A stretch of DNA of 64,000 nucleotides from CAZMGT01 sp964565895 (GCA_964565895.1 CAZMGT010000004.1:37115-101114); one strand, 5' to 3'. Numbered from the stretch's first letter, positions 14,822 through 23,488 are shown. The notes: a model not told the origin generated them from the letters alone. Numbers and translations are program-made.

Positions 14822-15769
14822 GTGCGGCGACGCGTCCTGTGGGGATTGGGCCTGGGCGCGCTAGTGTTTGTGGGGCTTGCCGTCTACGGCAAGGCGCCGG
14901 CCATTGCCCAGGCCATTTCCGCGTTTAACATCTTGCTGCTTCCCTTGGCCCTGGGGCTGTCCTGCGGCAACTATGCGCTGAGGTTCGCCAAGTGGCAGTA
15001 CTACCTCGGCGCACTAAACATTTCCGTGCCCCGGGGCCAGAGCCTGCGCGTGTTCCTCAGCGGGCTGACCCTGTCCATCACCCCGGGCAAGGTGGGCGAG
15101 CTGCTTAAGTCTTTTTTGCTGCGCGAGCTGCGCGCGGTGCCCCTCGCGCATTCGGCGCCGATCGTGTTCGCCGAGCGGTTGACGGACCTTATCGCGATCG
15201 TCGTCCTATGCGCGGGCGGGGCAGTGGCTTTTGGCTTTGGCTGGCGCGCGTTGGCCGTCGCCGGCGGGCTGTGCGCGGGGCTTATTGCGGGGGCAAGCAG
15301 CCGCCGCGCGGCGGAGATCGTCGCCCGCCAAGTGGGCCGCTGGCCGCGGCTGGAGGGCCTTGAGCAAGCGGCGATCGACGCCTCGGAAAGCGCGATTTGC
15401 CTCCTCCGCCCCAAGCGCTTGGCCCTGGCCACGGCGCTTTCGGTTGCGGCGTGGTTTTGCGAGTGCGCGGAGCTTTATGTCGTCCTCCGTGGGCTGGGGG
15501 AAGGGGTGGAGTTTCTCCAGGCGGTGTTTACCTATGCCTTGGCCACGCTGGTGGGCGCGCTAACGCTTCTTCCCGGCGGGTTGGTAACGACCGAGGGCTC
15601 GATGGCCGGGCTGCTGCAGCAGTTTGGCGCAGGGCGGGCGGGGGCTGCCGCGGCGACGTTAATCGTGCGCGCGTGCACGCTGTGGTTTGCCGTGGCCATC
15701 GGCGTTGTCGTGCTCGGCTACGTTGCGCGCGAGCTAGGGCGAGAGCAACAAGGGCAGCCCTCCGCCTAA
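14822..15769 (+). CDS. Lysylphosphatidylglycerol-synthase-TM / YbhN-family flippase-like protein
   Basis: A 315-residue inner-membrane protein with about eight helices and the family signature LSITPGKVGELLKSFLLRE. A conserved LPGGLVTTEGSMAGLL loop lies near the C-terminal helices. Family members include MprF-type flippase domains and uncharacterised YbhN proteins. Start is GTG 14822. It probably forms a two-gene unit with the UbiA enzyme. Movement of a lipid-linked intermediate is inference. Confidence 0.82.
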   Translation: MRRRVLWGLGLGALVFVGLAVYGKAPAIAQAISAFNILLLPLALGLSCGNYALRFAKWQYYLGALNISVPRGQSLRVFLSGLTLSITPGKVGELLKSFLLRELRAVPLAHSAPIVFAERLTDLIAIVVLCAGGAVAFGFGWRALAVAGGLCAGLIAGASSRRAAEIVARQVGRWPRLEGLEQAAIDASESAICLLRPKRLALATALSVAAWFCECAELYVVLRGLGEGVEFLQAVFTYALATLVGALTLLPGGLVTTEGSMAGLLQQFGAGRAGAAAATLIVRACTLWFAVAIGVVVLGYVARELGREQQGQPSA

Positions 15770-16238
15770 CGTACCGAAAACGCCCAGCGGTTTTGCCCGC
15801 CGCGGCGGAGGTGGATGCGGAAGGTACGGCTTGTTCCGCCGGCCAGGCGCAGGGTCGCTTCGTCCCACACGTCCTGGGGCCTGGGGCCGACGATGGGCTT
15901 GCCCGACGACTGCGGGATGAACTCCGTGATGTATATCGGATAGCCCAGCGCGGCGAGCTCGTCGTAGCACCGCCACAGTTGCTCGGGCGAGTACCAAAGG
16001 CGGCCCTTGTGTGGCTCGTGCGCCTGAATGCCCAGGGCGGAAATGGGCGCGCTCCGACGCTTTAGCTCACGCACAAGAGCAACAAAACGCTCGCGGCGCG
16101 CGCGAGGATGCCGCTATCTGCGGCATGCGCCGGGCGAGGGCCCGTGCTGAAAACGAGGGCAGCGAGGGCAAGCAAAAACAAAACTCGCCGAGGCCAACGC
16201 AAGCCCCAGCGAGTAAAAGCCAGCGGGAACAAGGCCAT
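15766..16238 (-). pseudogene. Deleted and frameshifted GH10 endo-1,4-beta-xylanase remnant
   Basis: From 16238 a minus-strand frame encodes a signal peptide of about 40 residues (MALFPLAFTRWGLRWP..., ending PRPAHAAD) and stops at 16062. In another frame, sequence from about 16103 to 15766 encodes the GH10 C-terminus: RERFVALVRELKRRSAPI, GIQAHEPH and GYPIYITEFIPQSSG with the nucleophile-region Glu. A TAG just upstream of it closes that frame. The ~200 residues that would carry the rest of the barrel are missing. The pattern is an internal deletion plus frameshift of a secreted xylanase. Its last codons overlap the end of the convergent flippase-like gene. Confidence 0.75.
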
Positions 16239-16258
16239 GTTAGCGGGGCAGAGGGGAG

Positions 16259-16636
16259 CTACTCTCCCTCTTCCTCTTCGCCGCCTCCGCCGCCCTCTTT
16301 CTTTTTCTTCGCCTCGCGATAGGGCCAGCCGAAGCCGACGATATAGTTAACGTTGCGCTTGGTGTAATAGCGCACGGTAACGAAGGCATTTTTGCGCAGC
16401 TTAGAGGCGACCTCTTTAAGCTTCTTCGCGCCCACCACGCGCTCGTCGATGATATACAGCGTTACGTCGGTTGCATCGACGGCGGTCTTGAGCCCGATCT
16501 GCCGGCCGTCTTTGGAGACGTACTCCACATAGCCGTCAAAGCGCATAATTCTGTGCGATTCGCCAGCGAGCGCAGCGGACAAAGCGCAAGCAAAGGCGAC
16601 CAGAGCGATCCAACCGGCCAACTTCCACGAGCGCAT
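16259..16636 (-). CDS. Small exported protein with acidic tail, unknown function
   Basis: 125 residues. The signal peptide (1-24) ends ALAGES. A beta-rich core (~30-105: FDGYVEYVSKDGRQIGL, DVTLYIIDERVV, FVTVRYYTK) resembles a small OB/SH3-like barrel. The tail is Lys-rich, then Gly- and Glu-rich. I do not recognise a named family. An AAGGGGTGA site precedes the ATG at 16636. Confidence 0.7.
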   Translation of the reverse strand: MRSWKLAGWIALVAFACALSAALAGESHRIMRFDGYVEYVSKDGRQIGLKTAVDATDVTLYIIDERVVGAKKLKEVASKLRKNAFVTVRYYTKRNVNYIVGFGWPYREAKKKKEGGGGGEEEEGE

Positions 16637-16777
16637 GAACGCTCACCCCTTGCCCCAGGGCGAAACTGAGTTGCTGCTGCATGTATAACGATACCACAGG
16701 GGAGAAAGTCTCAGCAACAAAACTTTGCCCGACCCGCCCTTGCTTTGCGCGGCAAGCAACAAGCGCTCGCATAGCGC

Positions 16778-17995
16778 TCACTGGACGAGCCGCGGATACA
16801 TTTGCTCATCGAAGACCACCCAAGCGCTTCCGTGGGCGAGGCTTAGGCGAACGGCCTCGTTTACCGCGGTGCCGATGAGCGCCTGGTTGGGCAGGGCGCG
16901 CGTTTTTTCGAACTGGGCGAGCATTTGCTTACGGATGTTAAGCGCCTCGTCGGCGCTTTTGCCCTCGGTGGCTTGGAGGATGCGGCGCACGTCGTCTAAT
17001 CCCTGAACGATGCTGTCGTAGCCATAGCCGACATATTGCACCTCGTCCGGGTTGTCCCAGTCGAGGTATTCCTTGAAGAAATTGGGGTTGTAGTGCTCAA
17101 AGCCGCGGGCCTGGGTAACGAAGTGCAGGTGGCGATCTTTGTGGTCGGCCCAATATTCGCCCTCCGTGCCCAAAAGCTGCAGGCCCTGGTTTGTCAGGGC
17201 GCTGTTGTGCTCGGAGTTCACCCAGCTCGTTTGCACCCACAGCGCCGAGCCGTCCTCCCACTCGATTACCGCTTGAATGGCGTCGTAGGCGTCCTTGCCA
17301 TGCTGGGGGAGGAACTTTTTCTGCCCCAGGGCAAGCACGCGCCGCGGCACCAGCCCGGTGATGAAGTAATACGCGTCGACATAGTGCACGCCGATATACT
17401 CAAACGGCGAGCTCTCCTCGCACCAACGGGCGAACACCTCAAGCGGCATCTCGCGCCGCTCTTCGATCCACGCATGGCCGTGGAGCATCTCCCCCAGCTC
17501 GCCCTTGCGGTAGCGATATTGCGCGGCGCGAATGGCGCGGTCGTGACGCTTGTGGTAGTCGGTGAGCACGTAGCGGCCGAGCTGGCGCGCGGCGGCGAGA
17601 ATTTTGTGCGCCTCGGCGACCTTTAGGCAAAGCGGCTTTTCCACGATAACGTCGTAGCCGGCATCCATTGCGTCGAGGATCATTTGCGTGTGCAAATGGT
17701 CGGGCGTGGCGACGATGACCACCCCGTGGGGGCCGAGGTCTTGAAGGGCGCGACGATAGCTTTGCTCGTCGGTGGCCTCCGGGCCCTCGGTTTGCGGGTC
17801 GGGATAGCCGAGGAACTGATTGCGGGGAAACTTTTCGCGCAGCTCAGCGACGCGCGCCGCCCGGCGCGTGGCCAGGCGCACCTCGCCCACCTTGCCCAGC
17901 TTTTGCTCCTGAAAAACGGTGGGAAAGATGACCTCCTCGGTAATCATTCCCCCGCCGATGACCAAAACGTTTAGCTTGCCCTCCCAGCTTGCCAC
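16778..17995 (-). CDS. Gfo/Idh/MocA-family oxidoreductase
   Basis: A 405-residue NAD(P)-dependent sugar-type dehydrogenase, predicted cytosolic. The Rossmann start is VLVIGGGMITEEV, slightly unusual because GxGxxG is altered. VVIVATPDHLHTQMILDAMDAGYDVIVEKPLC holds the conserved EKP. The substrate region has YIGVHYVDAYYF. GTG at 17995 is the best available start; the frame continues upstream as non-homologous sequence. It is divergent from the LysE gene. Substrate unknown; a sugar or cyclitol derivative is likely. Confidence 0.85.
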   Translation of the reverse strand: MASWEGKLNVLVIGGGMITEEVIFPTVFQEQKLGKVGEVRLATRRAARVAELREKFPRNQFLGYPDPQTEGPEATDEQSYRRALQDLGPHGVVIVATPDHLHTQMILDAMDAGYDVIVEKPLCLKVAEAHKILAAARQLGRYVLTDYHKRHDRAIRAAQYRYRKGELGEMLHGHAWIEERREMPLEVFARWCEESSPFEYIGVHYVDAYYFITGLVPRRVLALGQKKFLPQHGKDAYDAIQAVIEWEDGSALWVQTSWVNSEHNSALTNQGLQLLGTEGEYWADHKDRHLHFVTQARGFEHYNPNFFKEYLDWDNPDEVQYVGYGYDSIVQGLDDVRRILQATEGKSADEALNIRKQMLAQFEKTRALPNQALIGTAVNEAVRLSLAHGSAWVVFDEQMYPRLVQ

Positions 17996-18080
17996 AGCGC
18001 ACCACGCCCTTGCGCAGCAGTTTTGCCCAAGACCACGCCCGGCGAAGCTTCGGCGGAGCAGCGGCGGGGTCCTTTTACAT

Positions 18081-18109
18081 TTGCCGCGGTGGTTTGTGGG
18101 GGTTACCAT
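18081..18109 (+). promoter_or_regulatory. Promoter of the LysE-type gene
   Basis: TTGCCG (18081-18086), a 17-base spacer, TACCAT (18104-18109). The expected transcript begins only a few bases before the ribosome binding site, giving a very short leader. Confidence 0.5.
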
Positions 18110-18128
18110 AGTGCACGGGAGGAGATCG

Positions 18129-18836
18129 TTGAGCGAGCGGGAGAGAAAGCAGCCGGCCGGCTTGTGGCGGCTGTTTGCCTTGGCGTTTGTCACCGGCCTT
18201 TCCGGAGCAATGATGCCCGGGCCCGTGCTCGTCGCCGTAATCGGGCAGACGACGGCACAGGGGTTTCGGGCGGTGCTCGGGCTAATTACGGGCCACGCGC
18301 TGCTTGAGCTGGCGATCGTCGCGCTGTTGATGGCCGGGCTGCGGGCGACGCTTAGGCGGCCGGCGGTGCGCGGGGCGATTGGGCTTGTCGGCGGGGCGGT
18401 GCTTGTCTGGATGGGCGGGGACATGGTGGCCAGCGCGGGTGAGGTTTCCCTTAGCCTAAACGCGCAGGGCTCAGCGGCAGCAAGTTGGCCGCTGTTGCTG
18501 CTTTGGGGTGCGGGCCTTTCTGCAGCAAACCCTTATTTCAGCGGCTGGTGGGCGACAGTGGGCGCGGGGCAGCTGGCGCATATGGCCCCGCAAACGCGCG
18601 CGGAATATGGCGCGTTTTACCTGGGCCACGAGGCCGCTGACTATGGTTGGTATTCCGCAGTCGGGCTGGCGATCGTTTCCGGCAGAGGGTGGCTGCTTGA
18701 GAATACGGGGATATATCGCGCGCTGCTTTGCCTATGCGGAGCGGCGATCGTTGGGCTTGGGCTGTGGTTTGTATATTGCGGAGCTGCGCTGGTCTTGCGG
18801 AGGAAGGCGGGAGAGGGACGAGACCAGACGGTGTGA
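18129..18836 (+). CDS. LysE/RhtB-family exporter
   Basis: A 235-residue inner-membrane transporter with about six hydrophobic helices. The family N-terminal signature is FVTGLSGAMMPGPVLVAVIGQT, followed by GHALLELAIVALL. LysE proteins export amino acids or related small molecules. TTG at 18129 is chosen as start because GGGAGGAG lies a few bases upstream and no better in-frame codon exists before the first helix. It is divergent from the oxidoreductase gene. Substrate cannot be told. Confidence 0.85.
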   Translation: MSERERKQPAGLWRLFALAFVTGLSGAMMPGPVLVAVIGQTTAQGFRAVLGLITGHALLELAIVALLMAGLRATLRRPAVRGAIGLVGGAVLVWMGGDMVASAGEVSLSLNAQGSAAASWPLLLLWGAGLSAANPYFSGWWATVGAGQLAHMAPQTRAEYGAFYLGHEAADYGWYSAVGLAIVSGRGWLLENTGIYRALLCLCGAAIVGLGLWFVYCGAALVLRRKAGEGRDQTV

Positions 18837-18849
18837 ATAACTATTCAGG

Positions 18850-18879
18850 TTGACACTACATAGTCGCCATTTCTACAAT
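18850..18879 (+). promoter_or_regulatory. Sigma70-type promoter of the GATase-GXGXG-DUF2284 operon
   Basis: TTGACA (18850-18855), an 18-base spacer and TACAAT (18874-18879), about 75 bases before the first start codon. Confidence 0.7.
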
Positions 18880-18955
18880 CCCTGATTGCCCTCTCCCCTT
18901 TGCCTTTGCCGCTGCGCGGAGGCCAGGGCTGAGGGCGCGAAGACGGAGAAGTCGA

Positions 18956-20209
18956 ATGCGGCGGGAAAGCCGCGGCGAGAGAGTTGCGCAGATGAAACCG
19001 AAGGATTTTGGCAAAAATCTCGGCGTGCGCCAAGAAAAAGAGTCCCAGGCTTGCGGACTAACCGGGTTTATCAACGAAGACGGGACGGCGGTTAGCGGAG
19101 AGATCATTTGGCGCAGCATTTGCAACATGCGCGAGCGGGGCAACGGCCTGGGCGGGGGATTTGCGGGCTACGGTATTTACCCCGACTATCGCGAGTGCTA
19201 TGCGTTTCACCTAATGTACGACGGTGAGCGCTGCCGCGAGCAGGCCGAGGAGATGTTAAGCCAGCGGTTTGAGATCGAAAAAGACGAGCCCATCCCCGTA
19301 GACCGCATTCCCGAGCTGGTGGAGCACACGACGGAGCCTATTTTGCGCCGCTATTTCCTACGGCCGCGGGAGATCCCCCTCGACGGCTCGGAGGACGAGG
19401 AAAGCGCGCGCGACGCCGAGGCGGAGTATGTCATCAAAGCGGTAATGGACATTAACCTGCACGTTGACGGGGCCTATGTATTCTCCAGCGGCAAGAACAT
19501 GGGCGCGTTTAAGGCGGTGGGCCACGCCGAGTACGTCGGGCTCTATTACAAGATCTACGAGTATAAGGGCTATATGTGGATCGCCCACGACCGGTTTCCC
19601 ACGAACACCCAGGCGTGGTGGGGCGGAGCGCACCCGTTTACCCTGCTCGACTGGGCCGTGGTGCACAACGGCGAGATTTCCTCGTATGGAATAAACAAGC
19701 GCTATCTCGAGGAGCACGGCTATTATTGCACCCTGTTTACGGACACCGAGGTAATGGCCTATCTCATGGACCTGCTTGTGCGGCGGCACAAGCTGCCCGT
19801 GGAGGTCGCCTGCGATGTGATCGCCCCGCCGTTTTGGCGGAGGATCGACCGCATGCCCGCGGAGCGGCGGGAGCTGTATCGGGCGATTAGGGCCATTTAC
19901 GGCTCGGCCGAGGTTAACGGGCCGTTTGCGGTGATCATCGGCTCTACGGGGCGGCTGATTGGGTTTAACGATCGCATTAAGCTGCGGCCGATGGTTTGCG
20001 CGCGCAAGGGCGATACGCTCTATGTCGCCTCGGAGGAGGCGGCGATTAGGGAGATTTGCGACGCGCCAGACATTGTTTGGACGCAGCCCGCGGGGAGCCC
20101 GGCCATCGGGCAGTTGAAAAACGGCGCGGCGAAGGTTGCCGGCGAGCCGGAGTGGGCGGAGCGCCCCGCGGAGCAGCCTGCCCCCGCTGGCGGGAGTGCC
20201 GGTGGATGA
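18956..20209 (+). CDS. Class II glutamine amidotransferase subunit of split glutamate synthase type
   Basis: 417 residues. An N-terminal nucleophile-type region (SQACGLTGFI) carries the cysteine that hydrolyses glutamine after propeptide removal. AHDRFPTNTQAWWGGAHPF and VVHNGEISSYG are class II GATase signatures. This corresponds to the separate GATase subunit of archaeal-type glutamate synthase or N-methylglutamate synthase. ATG 18956 has a GGAGAAG site; ATG 18992 is an alternative. It overlaps the GXGXG gene by four bases. No FMN glutamate-synthase domain gene is adjacent. Confidence 0.87.
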   Translation: MRRESRGERVAQMKPKDFGKNLGVRQEKESQACGLTGFINEDGTAVSGEIIWRSICNMRERGNGLGGGFAGYGIYPDYRECYAFHLMYDGERCREQAEEMLSQRFEIEKDEPIPVDRIPELVEHTTEPILRRYFLRPREIPLDGSEDEESARDAEAEYVIKAVMDINLHVDGAYVFSSGKNMGAFKAVGHAEYVGLYYKIYEYKGYMWIAHDRFPTNTQAWWGGAHPFTLLDWAVVHNGEISSYGINKRYLEEHGYYCTLFTDTEVMAYLMDLLVRRHKLPVEVACDVIAPPFWRRIDRMPAERRELYRAIRAIYGSAEVNGPFAVIIGSTGRLIGFNDRIKLRPMVCARKGDTLYVASEEAAIREICDAPDIVWTQPAGSPAIGQLKNGAAKVAGEPEWAERPAEQPAPAGGSAGG

Positions 20210-20943
20210 TGCGCATCGACGCTTTCGGCCTGCACTATCGCGAGCTAAACCAGATCGTGCGCGACGCCGTGGCCCAGGGCGAGCGGGAATTTGAGCTCGT
20301 TAACGTCAACGGCCAGCGCTACATCGCCGACGGGATTACCGCGCCCATTAAAATGGACATCTACGGCGTCCCGGGAAACGACCTTGCCGCGTTTATGAGC
20401 GGCCCGCGGATTGTCGTTTGGAACAACGCCCAAGACGGCATCGGCAACACGATGGACGATGGCGAGGTCGTCGTCCACGGGCACGCGGGCGACGTTTTAG
20501 GCTATGGAATGCGCGGGGGGCGGCTGCTGATTAAGGGCCGGGTGGGCTATCGCGTGGGCATTCACATGAAGGAGTATATGGGCAAGAAACCGGTGCTCGT
20601 CGCGGGGGGCTGCGCGCGGGACTTTTTCGGCGAATACATGGCCGGCGGCGACCTTATTTTGCTCGGGCTTGAGCGGCGCGACGGCGAGCCGCTCGTGGGC
20701 GACTACTGCGCCACGGGAATACACGGGGGGCGCATTTTCCTCCGCGGGGAGTTCGACGAGTTTGCCGTAATGACGGCGACGGCGAAGATCTGCGAGGCCA
20801 CGGCGGAGCAGATGGAGGAGATCCGCCCGCACTTGGAGGCATTTTGCAAGCATTTCGGGGCGAGCATGGAGGAGATCCTCGCCGAACCGTTTTTCTGCAT
20901 TGCCCCGAAGTCGCACCGGCCGTATGGGGCGAAGTATGCCTAA
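20206..20943 (+). CDS. GXGXG-domain protein (glutamate synthase domain 3 type)
   Basis: 245 residues made of a right-handed beta-helix with the repeated G-x-G-x-G pattern (NTMDDGEVVVHGHAGDVLG, MRGGRLLIKGRVGYRVG, MAGGDLILLG, IHGGRIFLRGE). In glutamate synthases this domain links GATase and FMN domains; a separate subunit occurs in archaeal-type and methylglutamate synthases. The start ATG overlaps the previous stop. Its partner, the FMN domain, is absent from the operon. Confidence 0.88.
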   Translation: MMRIDAFGLHYRELNQIVRDAVAQGEREFELVNVNGQRYIADGITAPIKMDIYGVPGNDLAAFMSGPRIVVWNNAQDGIGNTMDDGEVVVHGHAGDVLGYGMRGGRLLIKGRVGYRVGIHMKEYMGKKPVLVAGGCARDFFGEYMAGGDLILLGLERRDGEPLVGDYCATGIHGGRIFLRGEFDEFAVMTATAKICEATAEQMEEIRPHLEAFCKHFGASMEEILAEPFFCIAPKSHRPYGAKYA

Positions 20944-21478
20944 CGCGTTCGGGCGCGTGGAGGAAGCGGTGCTTAGCGAGGAGGACCGAGAGCGGTTTTT
21001 GCGGCGCGCGCTTGAGGCGGGGGCCCACGAAGCGAAATATATTTCGCCCCGCGACGTGGTTACCGCGCACTGGGTGCGCTTGAAGTGCCAATATGGCTGC
21101 GGGGCCTATGGCGAGCGGCTGACCTGTCCCCCCTACTCCCCCACGCCGGAAACTACCCGGCGGATGCTCGACGAATACCACACCGCGCTGCTGCTGCACT
21201 TTAAGCCGGGCAGGGACGTGCGGCGGATTTGCGCGGAGCTTGAGCGCGAGATTTTCCTCGCCGGCTACTACAAGGCGTTCTCCTTCGCCTGTGGGCCGTG
21301 CAACTTGTGCGAGGAGTGCCCGGCGGAGGGCTGCCGCTATCCGCGCTATGGCCGGCCGGCGATGGAGGCCGCGGGGATCGACGTGTTCGCCACGGCCCGG
21401 CGCGCGGGGTTTCCCATCGAAGTGGTCGCCTCGCGCGAGTGCGACCAGGACTACTACGGCCTTGTGCTAATTGACTGA
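20936..21478 (+). CDS. DUF2284 cysteine-rich putative metal-binding protein
   Basis: 180 residues matching the DUF2284 pattern. The features are a KCQYGCGAYGERLTCPPYSPTPE block, then FACGPCNLCEECPAEGCRYP with closely spaced cysteines, and a closing DYYGLVLID. The cysteines probably hold an iron-sulfur cluster or zinc. It overlaps the GXGXG gene by eight bases, so the three genes form one operon. Function unknown; co-occurrence suggests a redox or metal partner of the split synthase. Confidence 0.85.
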   Translation: MPNAFGRVEEAVLSEEDRERFLRRALEAGAHEAKYISPRDVVTAHWVRLKCQYGCGAYGERLTCPPYSPTPETTRRMLDEYHTALLLHFKPGRDVRRICAELEREIFLAGYYKAFSFACGPCNLCEECPAEGCRYPRYGRPAMEAAGIDVFATARRAGFPIEVVASRECDQDYYGLVLID

Positions 21479-21545
21479 GCACGCCCCGGGCCAGCCCCAA
21501 AGCACGCGCGGCGTTTGCCAGCGCTCCCCAGCGCAGGATAAGATC

Positions 21546-22949
21546 ATGGCTGCCATGAGCGAGGGGCCGAGGGATACGATCGCCCAGGTGGCCACGCCGG
21601 TGGGCGAGGGCGGGCTGGCCGTCATCCGCCTGAGCGGGCCGGAGACGCGGCGCATTATGGGGGCCATTTTGCGCAACGAGGCTGGGACGGCGATCGACAT
21701 GCAGCCGCGCTTCGCCCACCACGGCTATGTGTTCGACCCGGAGGCGGGCGAGGCGGTAGACGAGGTTGTCGCTACGTTTTTTCCCGCGGGGCGGAGCTTT
21801 ACCGGCGAGGACATGGCCGAGATAAGCTGCCACGCGGGGCGGATTGTCGCCCAGCGCGTGCTCGACGTTTTGCGGCGGCAGGGGGCGCGGCTGGCCGAGC
21901 CGGGCGAGTTTTCTAAAAGAGCGTTTTTAAACGGGCGCATTGACCTCGCCCAGGCGGAGGCGATCTGCGACCTGGTGCGAGCGAAAAGCGAGGAGGCGGC
22001 GCGCGCCGCGTTGCGCCAGTTGCGCGGCGGGCTTTCGCGCAGGTTGGCGGAGATTCGCGAGAAGCTGTTGCAGCTCGTGGTAGATATCGAAGCCGCGGTG
22101 GACTTTCCCGAAGACGACATTACGCCCATTGACCCCGCGCGCGTGCGGCGGGAGGTCGCCGAGGGGCTTGAGGCAGTAGAGGGGCTGCTAAAGCGGGCGG
22201 GCGCGGGGCGCGCGCTGCGCGAGGGGACGGTGGTGGCCATTGTCGGGCGGCCGAACGTGGGCAAGTCGAGCATCCTCAACGCCCTCCTCGGCCGCGACCG
22301 AGCGATCGTTACTCCCATGCCGGGGACGACGCGCGACACGCTGGAGGAGTTTGCGAGCATCGGCGGCTGGCCGTTTTGCCTAATCGATACCGCGGGGCTG
22401 CGCGAGAGGCCGGAGGAGATCGAGGCCGCGGGAATCCAGCGCGCGCTGGCCGCGCTTGAGACGTGCGACGTGTGCCTGGCGGTGTTCGACGGCTCGGAGC
22501 CGCTAGACGAAGAGGACGAGCAGGTGGCTCAGGCGGTGCGCGAGCGCGGGGCGCCGACGATCGCCGCGCTAAACAAAAGCGACTTGGAGCAGGTGGTAAG
22601 TGTCGAACAAATTGCCGCGCTGCTTCCCGAGGCGCGGGTGGTGCGCTCGTGCGCGGTGCGCGCGGACGGCGTGGAGGAGATCGAGGCGGCGCTCGTTGCC
22701 GCCGTTTCCGCGCCGGAGGGCGCGGGCGGGGAGCCGGAGATTTTGACCAACGCGCGGCATATCGAGGCGCTTGAGCGCGCGCGCGAAAGGCTGCGCGGGG
22801 CGCTTAGCGCTTTGGACAGCGGCTTGGCGCTCGACCTTGTCTCGCTCGACGTGCGCGAGGCGCTTTCGCACATGGGCGAGATAACCGGCGAAACGGTAAC
22901 GCCGGAGCTTATTGACCGGATTTTCGAGACGTTTTGCCTAGGCAAGTAA
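21546..22949 (+). CDS. mnmE: tRNA modification GTPase MnmE (TrmE)
   Basis: A 467-residue GTPase that, with MnmG, installs carboxymethylaminomethyl on wobble uridine. The folate-binding N-terminal domain has DTIAQVATPVGEGGLAVIRLSG. The G domain shows G1 GRPNVGKSSILNALL, G2/G3 with PGTTRD and DTAGLR, and G4 NKSD. The C-terminal helical domain ends with the family's FCLGK cysteine motif. ATG at 21546 follows AGGATAAG. Unusually it is far from jag and not next to mnmG. It heads or precedes the lipoyl-ketosynthase operon, 44 bases apart. Confidence 0.96.
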   Translation: MAAMSEGPRDTIAQVATPVGEGGLAVIRLSGPETRRIMGAILRNEAGTAIDMQPRFAHHGYVFDPEAGEAVDEVVATFFPAGRSFTGEDMAEISCHAGRIVAQRVLDVLRRQGARLAEPGEFSKRAFLNGRIDLAQAEAICDLVRAKSEEAARAALRQLRGGLSRRLAEIREKLLQLVVDIEAAVDFPEDDITPIDPARVRREVAEGLEAVEGLLKRAGAGRALREGTVVAIVGRPNVGKSSILNALLGRDRAIVTPMPGTTRDTLEEFASIGGWPFCLIDTAGLRERPEEIEAAGIQRALAALETCDVCLAVFDGSEPLDEEDEQVAQAVRERGAPTIAALNKSDLEQVVSVEQIAALLPEARVVRSCAVRADGVEEIEAALVAAVSAPEGAGGEPEILTNARHIEALERARERLRGALSALDSGLALDLVSLDVREALSHMGEITGETVTPELIDRIFETFCLGK

Positions 22950-22993
22950 AGCGGCTCCCACGGGGGCCGCGCAAGTGCTGGAGGCGAGTGGGC

Positions 22994-23488
22994 GTGGCGT
23001 TTTGCATTTCCATCGACCGCCTCGACGCAAACATCGAGGAGATAACCGTTGGCCGGTGGCTGAAAAAAGAGGGCGACCCCGTGGCCCTCGGCGAGCCGGT
23101 GGTGGAGATCATTACGGACAAGATAACGTTTGAGTACGAGGCCGAGGCGGAGGGGATTTTGGCGAAGATCGTCGCCCCGGAGAAGAGCGTCGTGCCCGTG
23201 CATTACATTATCGGGGTAATCGCCCAGCCGGGGGAGGAGCTGCCGGACTACGAGGCGCACAACGCCGAGCTCATGGAGGCGTTGCGGGAGAAGGCCCTCG
23301 GGCCCGCGGCGCGCGAGCGGCGGGAGATTAGGCGCAGGCCGGCCGGGCCACGGGGGCGCGTGCGGGCCACGCCGGCGGCGCGCCGCCGCGCACGCGAGCT
23401 GGGCGTAGACCTCGCCCAAGTGGCGGAGAAGGTGAACGGGCCGATTTCCGCGCAAGACGTAGAGCGCTTTGCCGCGGGTGAGCTGTAA
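22994..23488 (+). CDS. Stand-alone lipoyl domain plus E1/E3-binding domain, no acyltransferase domain
   Basis: 164 residues. Positions ~5-80 form a lipoyl domain (EITVGRWLKKEGDPV) with the expected lipoylated Lys43 in EIITDKITFEYEAEAEG. After an Arg-rich linker, ~121-163 is a peripheral subunit-binding domain (ATPAARRRARELGVDL, ending DVERFAAGEL). The ~230-residue catalytic domain of E2 enzymes is absent and the gene stops cleanly. Start GTG 22994 fits a GGAGGCG site. It should carry an acyl group from an E1 to a non-E2 acceptor. The stop overlaps the acpS start. Confidence 0.88.
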   Translation: MAFCISIDRLDANIEEITVGRWLKKEGDPVALGEPVVEIITDKITFEYEAEAEGILAKIVAPEKSVVPVHYIIGVIAQPGEELPDYEAHNAELMEALREKALGPAARERREIRRRPAGPRGRVRATPAARRRARELGVDLAQVAEKVNGPISAQDVERFAAGEL

